From contig OZ245061.1 of the NCBI GenBank assembly GCA_965224755.1, forward strand, positions 2,418,001 through 2,482,000: a stretch of DNA of 64,000 bases. Direction: 5' to 3'. This DNA is from Hellea sp965224755 (GTDB taxonomy: Bacteria; Pseudomonadota; Alphaproteobacteria; Caulobacterales; Maricaulaceae). The notes beneath the pieces were generated by a model, which was given only the letters and a program-made list of their open reading frames with translations, ran no database searches and was not told where the DNA came from. Position numbers and translations under genes: made by a program. Within the stretch, counting starts at the first letter, position 1. Each line of letters starts with the position of its first letter. Positions 51,321 to 60,877 of the stretch are shown here, one piece after another.

Positions 51321-52733
51321 CTAATCAATCGTCGCGATTTTTAGTGTATTCGTCGTCCCCGGATGGCCAAAGGGGATGCCGGCGCTGATCATGATTGTAT
51401 CGCCTTTTTTCAACCCAAGCTGATTGACGGCAAGGTCCTGCACGCTGCCGAGCATATCGTCGAAATTGACCGGGTCTTTCATGACAATAGGCAGCACGCC
51501 CCAGCTCAGCGCGAGCTTACTCGCTGTGCGCTCACGCGGCGTTAAGCAGATAATCCGGCAGGGCGGGCGCTCGCGCGAAATACGCTGCACTGTCGAGCCG
51601 CTCATAGTGTAGCCGAGCACGGCTTTGCAGCCCAGAGTCTCGACAATGCCGTGCACAGAGCGGCTGATCGCATCTTCAGCCGTGGCTTCATGGGGCAATT
51701 CGACTTGGCGGAAATATTTATGAAATTCGGGATCGGCCTCGGCCGCGCTTATGATGCGGTCCATGATGGCGACGGCTGTCGCTGGATGGCGGCCAACCGC
51801 TGTTTCTGCCGAGAGCATCACCGCATCCGCGCCTTGATAAATCGCTGTGGCAACATCCGAGGCTTCGGCGCGGGTCGGCGTAGACGCGTCGATCATGGAT
51901 TCCAGCATATGAGTCGCGACGATTACAGGTTTGCCAAGGGCGCGGGCCTTACGAATGATCTGGCGCTGGACAACAGGGACTTGTTCAAGCGGAAGCTCTA
52001 CGCCGAGGTCGCCCCGCGCGACCATCACGGCATCGGCCATCATAAGAATAGAATCCAGATCCTCAACAGCAGAAGGCTTCTCGATTTTAACAATAATGCC
52101 CGCCTTATCGCCGATAATTTTGCGCGCATCCATCACATCCTGCGCAGTCTGAACGAAAGACAGCGCTATATAATCAACCTCCAGCGTCAGGGCGAAAACC
52201 ATGTCTTTTTCGTCTTTGGGCGTCATGGCGGAGAGCGGCAGAACCGCCCCTATGACATTGATACCTTTTTTATTTTTCAGAATACCGGGGACATCGACAC
52301 GCGCAGTCATGGTCTTGCCGTCATTGGACAGGATGGTGACCATCAGTTTACCATCATCAAATTTTAGAATATGGCCCGGCTGCATCGCCTCCATCAATTC
52401 CTGATGCGGCATATGAATGAGGCCGTCTTTGCCGGGCTTAGTGCTTTTTTTGATGATGACAGTCTCGCCGTAACGGAGTTCAATCTGCCCGCCTTCAAAC
52501 TCGCCGCAGCGCAGTTTCGGGCCTTGCATATCGGCAATGATTGTAATGGCGTTGCCCGTCTCTTTTTCAATCGCGCGTATGGCCTTAGCCGAACGGGCGT
52601 GATCTTCGTGTGTGCCGTGGGAAAAGTTCAGGCGAAAAGCATCCACGCCGACATCATGCAGCAGGCGAAGCGTATCGGGGGCGGCGCTGGCCGGGCCGAC
52701 TGTCGCAAGGATTTTGGCTGATCTGTTACGCAT
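51321..52733 (-). CDS. pyk: Pyruvate kinase
   Basis: Glycolytic enzyme transferring phosphate from phosphoenolpyruvate to ADP. The 470-residue protein is full length: RSAKILATVGPASAAPDTLRLL, FRLNFSHGTHEDH, DMQGPKLRCGEF, IIVKIEKPSAVEDL (catalytic Lys), VARGDLGVELPLEQVPVVQRQII, THMLESMIDASTPTRAEASDVATAI and LSAETAVGRHP. The C-terminal regulatory domain is present. It stands in a minus-strand pair with the LysM gene, converging with the small membrane protein gene. Confidence 0.97.
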   Translation of the reverse strand: MRNRSAKILATVGPASAAPDTLRLLHDVGVDAFRLNFSHGTHEDHARSAKAIRAIEKETGNAITIIADMQGPKLRCGEFEGGQIELRYGETVIIKKSTKPGKDGLIHMPHQELMEAMQPGHILKFDDGKLMVTILSNDGKTMTARVDVPGILKNKKGINVIGAVLPLSAMTPKDEKDMVFALTLEVDYIALSFVQTAQDVMDARKIIGDKAGIIVKIEKPSAVEDLDSILMMADAVMVARGDLGVELPLEQVPVVQRQIIRKARALGKPVIVATHMLESMIDASTPTRAEASDVATAIYQGADAVMLSAETAVGRHPATAVAIMDRIISAAEADPEFHKYFRQVELPHEATAEDAISRSVHGIVETLGCKAVLGYTMSGSTVQRISRERPPCRIICLTPRERTASKLALSWGVLPIVMKDPVNFDDMLGSVQDLAVNQLGLKKGDTIMISAGIPFGHPGTTNTLKIATID

Positions 52734-52843
52734 GAAACCACTTTCTTACAGACCGCTCATTGTTTCGAAGGCCCGTATTATCCGGTCAAGTTAAAGAGAT
52801 TTCAAAGCCCTTGCACGTTTTATTTTACAAGCAAACATATGGC

Positions 52844-53629
52844 CTATGGCTGGCAACGCGGCGCCGGTAATGTCAATATCTGGCCGATGCTTATGGCGTA
52901 GCTATCATCAATCCCGTTCAGCGATTGGATATCGCCCAGATCAATACAAAGCCTGCGCGAAAGCGAATAGACTGTATCGCCGGGCTTAACGATATGGCTT
53001 TGCCCTGCGCCAGATGCTGACATTATTGGGGCTGCCGGAACCCGCATAATCTGTGTTGCCTCTAAGGGAGGAGTTATCTCGACCCCTACAGGCGTTGGCG
53101 CGCCAATAATATTATCGGAATAATCATAGTCCACCACTTGTGCCTGCATCACTTGATATCCGGGCGTGCCTTCATCTGAAATTGTTTGAAATTCTGTATC
53201 TGTTGGTGAGCGGTAGGCTTGGCTAATAACGGGCTGCGTCTTCGCGGCAAGCACCGAAATAGGATCGCAATTAATAGCGCCCCCGGACACCCCCGGATCA
53301 TTGCTAAGGCATTCATGATTGACCCGCGTATAGGTCGGGATTTGTTGGTGTTGCGAAGATTCAATGATTCGCGCACCGGTTTGTATTTCAGTATTCGCCG
53401 CAAGGCTCTGCTCCTCATTGGTAAAATTACGGTGGATATCCGCCGTATTTGCCTGAGCCTGATTTGCCGATGAAGTCTCGTAGCCCACAGGCACAGTCCG
53501 GGCCATCTGCGCCGGTACAGAGGCCTTATATTTGGTCGAATATTTGTAATTCGGGTTTTCCTGCGGCGTAGCGCAAGCAGAAAGCACAGCAGCAGATGCA
53601 GTAATCATCACAGCAAGACGAACAGACAT
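52844..53629 (-). CDS. LysM-domain lipoprotein
   Basis: Envelope lipoprotein of 261 residues. The signal MSVRLAVMITASAAVLSAC ends in a lipobox (LSAC). The middle is low-complexity, rich in Gln, Ala and Thr. The C-terminal 45 residues form one LysM peptidoglycan-binding domain (SHIVKPGDTVYSLSRRLCIDLGDIQSLNGIDDSYAISIGQILTLP). The ATG at 53629 has GAGG 6 nt upstream; Met codons further 5' are less well placed. No M23 domain is fused, unlike NlpD-type proteins, so a structural or binding role is likely. Confidence 0.87.
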   Translation of the reverse strand: MSVRLAVMITASAAVLSACATPQENPNYKYSTKYKASVPAQMARTVPVGYETSSANQAQANTADIHRNFTNEEQSLAANTEIQTGARIIESSQHQQIPTYTRVNHECLSNDPGVSGGAINCDPISVLAAKTQPVISQAYRSPTDTEFQTISDEGTPGYQVMQAQVVDYDYSDNIIGAPTPVGVEITPPLEATQIMRVPAAPIMSASGAGQSHIVKPGDTVYSLSRRLCIDLGDIQSLNGIDDSYAISIGQILTLPAPRCQP

Positions 53630-53764
53630 AGTAAACCTCATAGGCATAAATGAGGGGCCATACTAACGAAAATATGGCTAATTTTTCCTTAATTTCAAGG
53701 TATGTAATTTGACTGTTAGCATAGCATGACAGACTTCATACCCATCATTAGATTGGCGCAATAG

Positions 53765-55303
53765 TTAGTCTAGGTGTTTTGAAAAAAACTTTTCACTCTC
53801 TTCTAGTAATTTTTTACGCGATTGAGCGAGAGATAAATTATGATCGTCATTGGGCAGCTCGATAATTTTCTTAGATCGGCCCGTTTTCTTCAATGCCTTT
53901 GCCATTGCTTCCGATTGCTGAAGAGGAACCGTCATATCATCCGTACCATGGACTAACAGTATTTCCGCTTTTATTTTATCAGCATTATCAGCCGGCGATT
54001 GAGCAATCATCATGTCTTTATCTTCATATCTGTTCCCAATAACCTTCGTCCAAAACTTCATAGAGCTACCATCATTACCGTTAATGGCAGCGACGAATTT
54101 GAGCATATCGGGAATATCCGACACACCATTGACGGAAATAGCGCATTTGAACATATCGGGCTCAATCATAGGCAAAGCCAAAGCCTGATATCCTCCATAA
54201 CTTGCTCCAGTAACGCAAATTTTATCGGGGTTAACTACACCAATTTTTATCAGATGCTTCACGCCATCAACAGTATCTTCGAGCATACCAGCCCCAAACT
54301 CACCAAAGCCTTTTTTCTCGTAGCTATATCCAAAGCCTGAGGAACCCCGAAATTGCGGTTTGAAGACCACATAGCCTTTAGATGCCAAATATTGAGCCCA
54401 AAAATCAAAACTTGCATCATCACGGGCAATCGGCCCGCCATGAGGCATGACCACCATTGACATCGGCCCACTTGACTTGGATTTACCGGGAGGAAGGGTT
54501 AAGTAAGCTGGAATCTTTAACCCGTCACGCGCTGTATAATCCACACGTATCGTTTTTCCGATTTCCGACGGTTTTAGCTCCGGATACATCCCGCCCAGCG
54601 AAGAAATTTTGTTGACCTTCGGCTCAAACAGATAAAACGCGCCAGCGGTTGTGGGTCCTTCTGCAAATAATGTCACCATTGAATTGTCACGAGTTCGCGA
54701 AAGAATTGTTACGTTCTTTCCTCTCAAGGCCTTTTTAGCCTTCGCATGCCAACTCTTATAGGGCTCTGCAGAATAAACCTCTTTAAAAAGATCATCCGTA
54801 TATCCAATGCCGATGAGCTCATTGGTAAAATTATCAAATAACGGCCCATATTCATACCCAGAAGGCACATTAGCATTTAGCGAGAATGTTGCGCGCGCTT
54901 TTGTTCTGGGATCAATTGAAAAAAGCGAGAGACCGCTTTTTTCCGTCTCCTGAAGCAGTACTTTTTCGTCTATTACTGTGTAAAGATACGTTGTTCTGTT
55001 CTTATCTGTATCAAATTTCTCCGAGTAAATGATTTTTTCATTGTCGCCTTCGCCGTAGATAATTTTATACTTTCCGCTGCGACTGTCATATTCTTCTCGC
55101 GCAAGAATTTTTGTGCCGTCAGAAGAGCGTATAACTCGCCCAGTTTTATATGTGAGTGTTTTTTGCAAACTTTCTTTGCCGGTATCAAGATGAACCTTAA
55201 AATGCCTCGTAACAAATTTACCTGCGTTTTCAGAAAAACTCATTAAAATATGGTTCGGATCATTGGGAAGGTCATGAAGATAACTTCCGCCATGTCTGAC
55301 GTT
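53765..55303 (-). pseudogene. S9-family (prolyl oligopeptidase/DPP-like) peptidase, C-terminal part of a disrupted gene
   Basis: This fragment carries the rest of the propeller and the whole catalytic alpha/beta-hydrolase domain of an S9 peptidase. The triad is intact: Ser in TGASYGGYQAL, Asp in VHGTDDMTV and His in NDDHNLS. The frame is open from a stop near 55304; the first ATG is 55243 but recognisable coding (RHGGSYLHDLPNDPNHIL) continues upstream of it, showing it is not a natural N-terminus. The signal peptide and first propeller blades are on 55902-56276, separated by a decayed IS element. The fragment might still be translated, but would stay in the cytosol. Confidence 0.87.
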
Positions 55304-55371
55304 TCAGAAAGAACTCATTAGGAAAATATGGTTCGGATCATTGGGAAGGTCATGAAGATAACTTCCGCCAT
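55228..55371. repeat. Imperfect tandem duplication of about 70-76 bp next to the IS remnant
   Basis: Copy one (55228-55303) and copy two (55304-55371) share an identical 47-nt stretch running from AAATATGGTTCGG to ACTTCCGCCAT, with small differences at the left end (AGAAAAACTCATTAA against AGAAAGAACTCATTAGG). Copy one is in frame with the S9 peptidase; copy two adjoins the IS3 remnant and is not in frame. Confidence 0.85.
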
Positions 55372-55901
55372 ACGGAGTTCATCATGTACGGCCTATCTTT
55401 AATCTTATCATCCATCAGAACGGGCGATATTATTCGCCAAGCCAACACCGGCGAAGTCACGCATCTACGCAAAGAAGCCCGCGTGCTAAAAGAGGTTTGC
55501 ATGATCGGGGATGGGGGCGAAGACGTATGAGATACCCAGCAACAGAGAAGTTAGAGATTATCCGCATAGTTGAACGCTCACACCTACCCGCTAAGCAAAC
55601 CTTAGATATGCTCGGCGTGCCACGACGTACATTTTACCGTTGGTATGACCGGTACCGAGTTGGCGGCGATCAGGCGCTCAAAGACAAAGCGCCTATGCCC
55701 GCTCATGTTTGGAACCGCATTCCAGATGGAGTTCGAGACAAACTGGTGAGCCGCCCTTGAGCGGCCAGAGCTAAGTCCGCGAGAGTTACGGTGACGTTCA
55801 CCGATACCAAAGGCTATTTTGTATCAGAAAGCTCGGTATATAGGCTGTTAAAGGCCCACGACCTCATCACCAGTCCTGCCTTTATCGTTATGAAGGCAGC
55901 C
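55372..55901 (+). mobile_element. Decayed IS3-family insertion sequence fragment
   Basis: Remnants of both transposase frames are visible. An OrfA piece starts near 55384 and keeps a C-terminal EVTHLRKEARVLKEV then MIGDGGEDV, with an internal deletion. OrfB starts at 55527 (MRYPATEKLEIIRIVERSH, HTH around TFYRWYDRYRVGG) and ends at an early stop at 55760. The normal continuation appears in other frames (ALERPELSPREL near 55766, then VTFTDTKGYFVSESSVYRLLKAHDLITSPAFIV), so at least two frameshifts are present. The catalytic DDE region is missing: the element is cut at about 55901 where S9 peptidase coding resumes. It cannot transpose itself. Confidence 0.87.
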
Positions 55902-56276
55902 AAGCACACTATAACGCTTCATTTTGCCTTGGCCTTTACCGCGCAAACGCGCCAGCATTATCACATGTTTATTACTTGCCCAATCGATGGTTTTTACAAT
56001 GGAATTATCCGGTGTAGGGATTATAATTGTATTGGCCTCTGGGTTTTCGAGATTGTACACGAAAACCGCTTTAGACGCCTGAAAAGGAGCGAGCATCGCC
56101 ACATGTTTTCCATCCGGCGAAATTCGAACAGAAGCCGACCTAGGCAGTTGCGCATAAACATCAATGGGCGGGCTCGCCTGCGCCACATCGCTTTGCGTTG
56201 TAAGACCTAATCCTGATATGGAAATGGCCGCAAAAGCCGTCATAGAAATTATGCGTACTAATATTGATATATTCAT
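55902..56276 (-). pseudogene. S9-family peptidase, N-terminal part of the disrupted gene
   Basis: The true start of the S9 gene: ATG 56276 with GGGAGAG 5 nt upstream, a signal peptide (MNISILVRIISMTAFAAISI ...) and the first propeller strands (SVRISPDGKHVAMLAPF, FVYNLENPEANTIIIP, VKTIDWASNKHVIMLARL). Coding ends at KMKRYSVLG, where it meets the IS3 remnant. The rest of the protein is at 53765-55303 on the same strand. A few tens of residues between the two parts seem to be lost. A longer open frame up to 56543 is spurious. Confidence 0.85.
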
Positions 56277-56384
56277 GTGTTCTCTCCCAATGTAACTATG
56301 AATACTCAAAACAACGCATTGAAAACAAGGTAAAAATACCGCAATAAGCGGTTTATTATCTGTAGTATAAATTTTGGAGACATC

Positions 56385-57116
56385 ATGAACATCAGAACCA
56401 AACCTGTTCCTTATAAAGACGGCTCGCAAGAATGTATTGGATATCTGGCTTGGGATGAGACTTATGCCGATCCTAAGCCTTGCGTGATTGTCAGCCATGC
56501 CTGGGGCGGGCGCGATAGTTTTGCCGAGGACAAAGCCATCCAAATGGCCGCCATGGGTTATGTCGGTTTCGCGCTGGATAATTACGGAGACGGTGCCTTG
56601 CCCGAAAGTGTTGAGGACAAAATGGCGCTGATGGGGCCCTTAAAAAATGACCGTAAAGCTCTGCTTAAACGTCTCAAAGCGGGCCTCAAAGCGGCTAAGG
56701 CCTTGCCGGAAGTGGACGAGAGCCACATCGCCATGATGGGGTTTTGTTTTGGCGGGCTTTGTACGCTGGATATAGCCCGCTCGGGCGCGGATATCAAAGC
56801 TGCGATCAGTTTTCACGGCCTGCTGGACGCGCCGGATTTGCCCAAGAAAAAGATCAAGGCGAAAGTCCTGATCGCCCATGGTTGGGACGACCCCATGGCC
56901 CCGCCGGAACATGTTACGGCGCTAGGGGAGGAACTAACCACCGCAAAATGCGATTGGCAACTCCTCGCCTTCGGCAAGACCAGCCACGCCTTTATGGTGC
57001 CGGGCGCGAATGATAAAACCAATGGGCTGATGTATAATCCCGATAGCGAAAGACGGGCTTGGACGGGAGCGCTGGAACTGCTGCACGAGATTTTTGGACA
57101 ACATGGTGTGGGGTAA
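56385..57116 (+). CDS. Dienelactone hydrolase-family protein
   Basis: Alpha/beta hydrolase of 243 residues of the DLH family. The catalytic triad is seen as Cys in MGFCFGGLCTL, Asp in AHGWDDPMAP and His in TSHAFMVP. Members hydrolyse dienelactones in chloroaromatic breakdown, but many chromosomal homologues act on other esters or lactones. The ATG at 56385 has TTGGAG at good spacing. It is divergent from the broken S9 peptidase gene with a 108-bp gap and has no aromatic-degradation neighbours. Confidence 0.9.
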   Translation: MNIRTKPVPYKDGSQECIGYLAWDETYADPKPCVIVSHAWGGRDSFAEDKAIQMAAMGYVGFALDNYGDGALPESVEDKMALMGPLKNDRKALLKRLKAGLKAAKALPEVDESHIAMMGFCFGGLCTLDIARSGADIKAAISFHGLLDAPDLPKKKIKAKVLIAHGWDDPMAPPEHVTALGEELTTAKCDWQLLAFGKTSHAFMVPGANDKTNGLMYNPDSERRAWTGALELLHEIFGQHGVG

Positions 57117-57292
57117 GGCCTAGCGGCACACACCGCGCGCCATTTTTTCCAGCCTCGCTTCGACTGTGTCCATATTCATAGCCGCGCGGCGCTTATTTAC
57201 ATTATCAGGGTCTTCCAAAGGTTGAAGCTCAAGCTACCCGCTGGCAATCTGCCCGATTGCGTCCGCTTCCCTGCCCTGCTAAGCCCGCGCCC

Positions 57293-58447
57293 ATGAATGT
57301 TATTACCACTCAGGCCGCGCTTGATTCTTTTTGCGCCGCCGCCGTCAAACGCCCCTTTATTTGCGTCGATACAGAATTTATGCGCGAAAGCACATTTTAC
57401 TCTATTCTGTGCCTGATACAGGCGGCAACAGATGAGGATGAAGCTGTCATTGACCCGCTCGTGGACGGGCTGGATTTAGCGCCGTTTAATGCGCTTTTGA
57501 TGGAGGCCAAGATTGTCAAAGTTCTGCACGCGGCGCGGCAGGATATGGAAATCTTTTATACGATGTGTGGCGCGGTTCCAAAAAACATCTTCGATAGTCA
57601 AATCGCGGCTATGGCTTTGGGCTTCGGTGATTCCGTCGGTTACGGCGCGCTGGTCAAAGGGCGACTGGATATTCATCTGGACAAGGGCGCGCGCTTTACC
57701 GATTGGTCACGCCGGCCTTTGTCAAGCAAACAGCTTACTTACGCCCTCGCTGATGTCACCCATCTGCGCGATCTTTACCCCGGCCTTGTAGCGGAGCTTG
57801 AAGAGAAAGGCCGTATGGGCTGGGTGATTGAGGAAATGGCGCCGCAAATGCAAGAAAAACTCTATACGTTCGAGCCGGAATCCGCATGGGAGCGGCTGAA
57901 AGTCCGCAACCCCAAGAAACATTATCTCGCCGCCCTAAAAGCTTCGGCCGCGTGGCGCGAGCGCGAAGCCATTGCGAGGAATATCCCCCGCCGCCGCGTC
58001 TTAAAAGACGACGCGCTTTATGACCTTGCGCAACAAAAGCCCAAAGATATTGCCGCTTTGGCTCGCCTGCGTGGTGTTCCGCGCGGTTTTGAGAAATCAC
58101 GCGGCGCTAAAGTTCTGGTCGAAGCGATCAATGCCGCCATTGATAATGCCGAGGATTACGCACCAAAACTTCCCAAAGTACAACATATGCCGCCCAATCT
58201 GGGGCCGACCATCGAAATGCTGAAAACGCTCTTGCGGCTGCGCACCGAATATGAGGGTATTGCGCCGCGTCTTGTCGCCAATAATGCCGATATCGAGAAA
58301 CTTGCCGCCTTTGGAGGAAAAGCCGAGGTCGCGGCGTTAAAAGGTTGGCGGCGGGACATTTTCGGCGAAGACGCTCTAAAAATGCTGGCCGGAAAGATTG
58401 GGCTTAGGCTCGAAGGGCGTGAGGTCGTGGCAAAAGATATTTCGTGA
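57293..58447 (+). CDS. rnd: Ribonuclease D
   Basis: 3'-5' exoribonuclease involved in tRNA and stable-RNA maturation. The 384-residue protein has the DEDD nuclease core: FICVDTEFMRE (DxE), KVLHAARQDMEIFY, NIFDSQIAAMALGFGDSVGYGALV and YALADVTHLRDLYPGL (YxxxD). HRDC domains follow (about residues 205-370; KASAAWREREAIARNIPRRRVLKDDAL). The ATG at 57293 fits the family N-terminus, though no strong ribosome site is seen. Its stop overlaps the rluA-type gene (GTGA). Confidence 0.95.
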   Translation: MNVITTQAALDSFCAAAVKRPFICVDTEFMRESTFYSILCLIQAATDEDEAVIDPLVDGLDLAPFNALLMEAKIVKVLHAARQDMEIFYTMCGAVPKNIFDSQIAAMALGFGDSVGYGALVKGRLDIHLDKGARFTDWSRRPLSSKQLTYALADVTHLRDLYPGLVAELEEKGRMGWVIEEMAPQMQEKLYTFEPESAWERLKVRNPKKHYLAALKASAAWREREAIARNIPRRRVLKDDALYDLAQQKPKDIAALARLRGVPRGFEKSRGAKVLVEAINAAIDNAEDYAPKLPKVQHMPPNLGPTIEMLKTLLRLRTEYEGIAPRLVANNADIEKLAAFGGKAEVAALKGWRRDIFGEDALKMLAGKIGLRLEGREVVAKDIS

Positions 58448-59094
58448 AACGTGCCTTTTCCTATCAGCCGCCGCCCGGCCCCCTCACTTATATTTATACC
58501 GATAATGACCTAATTATTGTTGAAAAACCGAGCGGTCTGCTCAGCGTCCCGGGCAAAACTGAACCCGATTGTCTTGAAGCCCGCATCCGCAAAGACTATC
58601 CTGAAAGCCTGACCGTTCACCGTCTTGATATGGCGACTTCCGGCGTGATGGTCTTTGCCCGAAATGCCAAGGCCCAGCGCCATCTCGGACTACAATTTGA
58701 AAAACGTATGACGGAGAAGCTCTATATTGCCCGCGTTTGGGGAAGGCCTGAAAAAAACAACGGCACCATAGACCTGCCCCTGATCACAGATTGGCCTAAC
58801 CGGCCCCGGCAAATGGTTTGTCATGAAAACGGCAAAGCGTCAGTTACGGATTGGAAGGTTCTTGAACGCGAAGAGACCGCAACGCGTCTTGCCCTCTATC
58901 CTCTTACAGGGCGCTCGCACCAACTCCGCGTCCATATGCTAGCGATCGGCCATCCAGTTTTAGGCGACAGGCTCTACGCCCCTGATGACGCCTTTAACGC
59001 CGCGCCGCGTTTGCAGCTCCACGCCCATAAGCTTAGATTACGCAAACCCACTGGCGGTGAGTGGATTGAGCTTGAAAGCCCGTGTCCTTTTTGA
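58444..59094 (+). CDS. RluA-family pseudouridine synthase
   Basis: RNA-modifying enzyme of 216 residues that converts uridine to pseudouridine in rRNA and/or tRNA. The catalytic motif HRLDMATSGVMVFARN (Asp in HRLD) is central, with LIIVEKPSGLLSVPGK at the N-terminus and LYPLTGRSHQLRVHMLAIGHPVLGDRLY at the C-terminus. The single-domain, short form matches RluA itself (23S U746/tRNA U32), but the substrate is inferred. The GTG start overlaps the rnd stop by 4 nt. Confidence 0.92.
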   Translation: MKRAFSYQPPPGPLTYIYTDNDLIIVEKPSGLLSVPGKTEPDCLEARIRKDYPESLTVHRLDMATSGVMVFARNAKAQRHLGLQFEKRMTEKLYIARVWGRPEKNNGTIDLPLITDWPNRPRQMVCHENGKASVTDWKVLEREETATRLALYPLTGRSHQLRVHMLAIGHPVLGDRLYAPDDAFNAAPRLQLHAHKLRLRKPTGGEWIELESPCPF

Positions 59095-59113
59095 CAAGTG
59101 CCTGTCCCCGCCC

Positions 59114-59716
59114 TTAACGCGCTTTCAGATATTTCGCCGCAAAGGCCTTGGTCAAATCCGCTTTTTTCGACTGCGCGGCGAGTTCCAATTCTGCGGCGAT
59201 TTCGCGTTGGGCGGCGATTGTGCGCTCCTGATATTTGAGCAGATAGGCAATCAAGTCTTGCGAGACCACGCGGCCTTTATCTTCAAATAGCCGGCGAATA
59301 ACGGGCTCTAATATATCATCATCATGTTCTTCCAGCGTCGCTAACGGCGTATTGAGCAGGCGGGAGCGAAGATCCGACATTTGGATATCCCAGTCACAGG
59401 GGGCTTTGCGGGACGCTAGAAGCAATCCGTCAATGTCGCCGTTCAGCGCCCGGTTCATGACAGCAAAAAGCGCAGCCTCGTCTTGCCTATCGGCATCATC
59501 AATGAAGGTTTCGCCTGTATCTACCGCCCAAGCCCGGCCGATATGGGTCTTGCCTGTGCCTTTGGGGCCAATCAGCAGAAAGGTAGGCGCTGGCCAATCC
59601 GGCCACGCCCTGATAGCTTTCACAACGGCTGCGTTACAGTCACTTATCAGGAAATTGGAAAAGCTACTCGCGGGATTAGGCGAGAGATCAAGAGGGATTT
59701 GCGGCGTTGTGCTCAC
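59114..59716 (-). CDS. hdaA: DnaA-related regulator HdaA
   Basis: Small AAA+ protein of 200 residues that, with the beta clamp, promotes DnaA-ATP hydrolysis to limit replication initiation. A clamp-binding-like QIPLDLSPNP is at the very N-terminus, Walker A is GPKGTGKTH and Walker B is ETFIDDADR. The DnaA DNA-binding domain is absent, as in Hda. It precedes purMN on the opposite strand with DUF2066 in between, matching the conserved alphaproteobacterial context. Confidence 0.92.
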   Translation of the reverse strand: MSTTPQIPLDLSPNPASSFSNFLISDCNAAVVKAIRAWPDWPAPTFLLIGPKGTGKTHIGRAWAVDTGETFIDDADRQDEAALFAVMNRALNGDIDGLLLASRKAPCDWDIQMSDLRSRLLNTPLATLEEHDDDILEPVIRRLFEDKGRVVSQDLIAYLLKYQERTIAAQREIAAELELAAQSKKADLTKAFAAKYLKAR

Positions 59717-59721
59717 GCGCC

Positions 59722-60759
59722 TTAAAAACGGCCTGAACGGGAGAGAACGACCCCTATTTTGGAATCATTGCGCACATCCACACCTTTAAAGGACAGCTCA
59801 TTACGCAAGCGGCCCATATCGCCGCCATATGTCAAGGTCATCAAGGCACCGTCTTTCGAGAGCGCATCAAGCCGGGCGTCCTGTATCTGGGCTGAGCCGT
59901 TAATCGCGTCTTTGAGGCCCAGCCATTCATTATGAGTATCGTAGAGCACAGACACAGTCATCACCACCGCATTCTCGGCAAGACTGACAGAGGCCTGTTT
60001 CCAGCCGCTCTCCAGCTCGCTGACAATCGCGGCGGCTAGAGCGCTATAATCCTCCCCCGACACATATCCGATATTACGTTTCAATCCTGTATCAAGGGCA
60101 ATATCCGTAACCTCAGCACTTACCCCCGAAGCGCTGCGCACGACTAAAATCTGATCCGCGCCAAATCGTTGACCCAAGCGTTTCAGCGCGTCCATATCCA
60201 ACGCGGCGGCCTCGGCGCTATTCATCAGGCTGTCATCGCCCTCTCCCAATGGCGCGACTTTTATGGGGGTTAGCGCATGGCTGTAACGCCCATCCTGCCA
60301 AACCATTGACCATGGGTTCATCTCCCACAGCGGATAGCCGTCCAAAATGGGAAGCACCAACCGCGTGCGGGCCTGTGTCGAGATCATATTCAGCCCATTG
60401 GCTTTCAGATAGCTCTGAATCTGGCTGGGATTAAAGGCGACAGTGATATCGCCGAGATAACGATCCGCCGAACGCTTCTCATTGGCGATTTCGAGAGCGC
60501 GTATCATTTTCTCCACAGTGGCCATGTCGAGTGGCGGCAATGTTTTGGCCTGGCGTTCTGCCGCCAATGTCAGGCGGTTAATCACGGCTTCAGCTGCGCG
60601 GAGTTGACCGTCTTGAATCGCGAGGATTTGCGCCTCAATGGCGTTGCTTCCCGTCGCGTCAACAGGAACGCCGACAACGGTAAATGGGTCGGCGGCATGG
60701 GCGAGGCCCGTAACCATAAAAAGGACAAAGCTGATAAGAGTCGCTAAAATATATTTCAT
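59722..60759 (-). CDS. DUF2066 domain protein, exported
   Basis: Protein of 345 residues with a signal peptide (MKYILATLISFVLFMVTGLAHA) and a periplasmic DUF2066 domain. Family segments include FTVVGVPVDATGSNAIEAQILAIQDGQLRAAEAVINRL, YLGDITVAFNPSQIQSYL and MTVSVLYDTHNEWLGLKDAI. The function is unknown, but it commonly sits next to hdaA and purM, as here. The ATG at 60759 is chosen so that the signal is N-terminal. It is 5 nt upstream of hdaA on the same strand, so the two are probably co-transcribed. Confidence 0.88.
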   Translation of the reverse strand: MKYILATLISFVLFMVTGLAHAADPFTVVGVPVDATGSNAIEAQILAIQDGQLRAAEAVINRLTLAAERQAKTLPPLDMATVEKMIRALEIANEKRSADRYLGDITVAFNPSQIQSYLKANGLNMISTQARTRLVLPILDGYPLWEMNPWSMVWQDGRYSHALTPIKVAPLGEGDDSLMNSAEAAALDMDALKRLGQRFGADQILVVRSASGVSAEVTDIALDTGLKRNIGYVSGEDYSALAAAIVSELESGWKQASVSLAENAVVMTVSVLYDTHNEWLGLKDAINGSAQIQDARLDALSKDGALMTLTYGGDMGRLRNELSFKGVDVRNDSKIGVVLSRSGRF

Positions 60760-60877
60760 AGTCTCGCGATAACCCGCTTTATGTCTTTTGCAAAGACCTA
60801 TAAGCTCCCCAATGACAGACATATTGCAGACTCTGCTTGAAACTATGACCGTTTTAAGGTTCTAACCGCGTAAAGAA

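Noticed and set aside
51651..52367. Plus-strand open frame of 238 codons opposite pyruvate kinase
   Set aside because: Shadow of pyk, which is full length and certain.
56277..56543. N-terminal extension of the S9 peptidase fragment
   Set aside because: It overlaps the dienelactone hydrolase gene on the other strand; the ATG at 56276 has a good ribosome site and starts a signal peptide.
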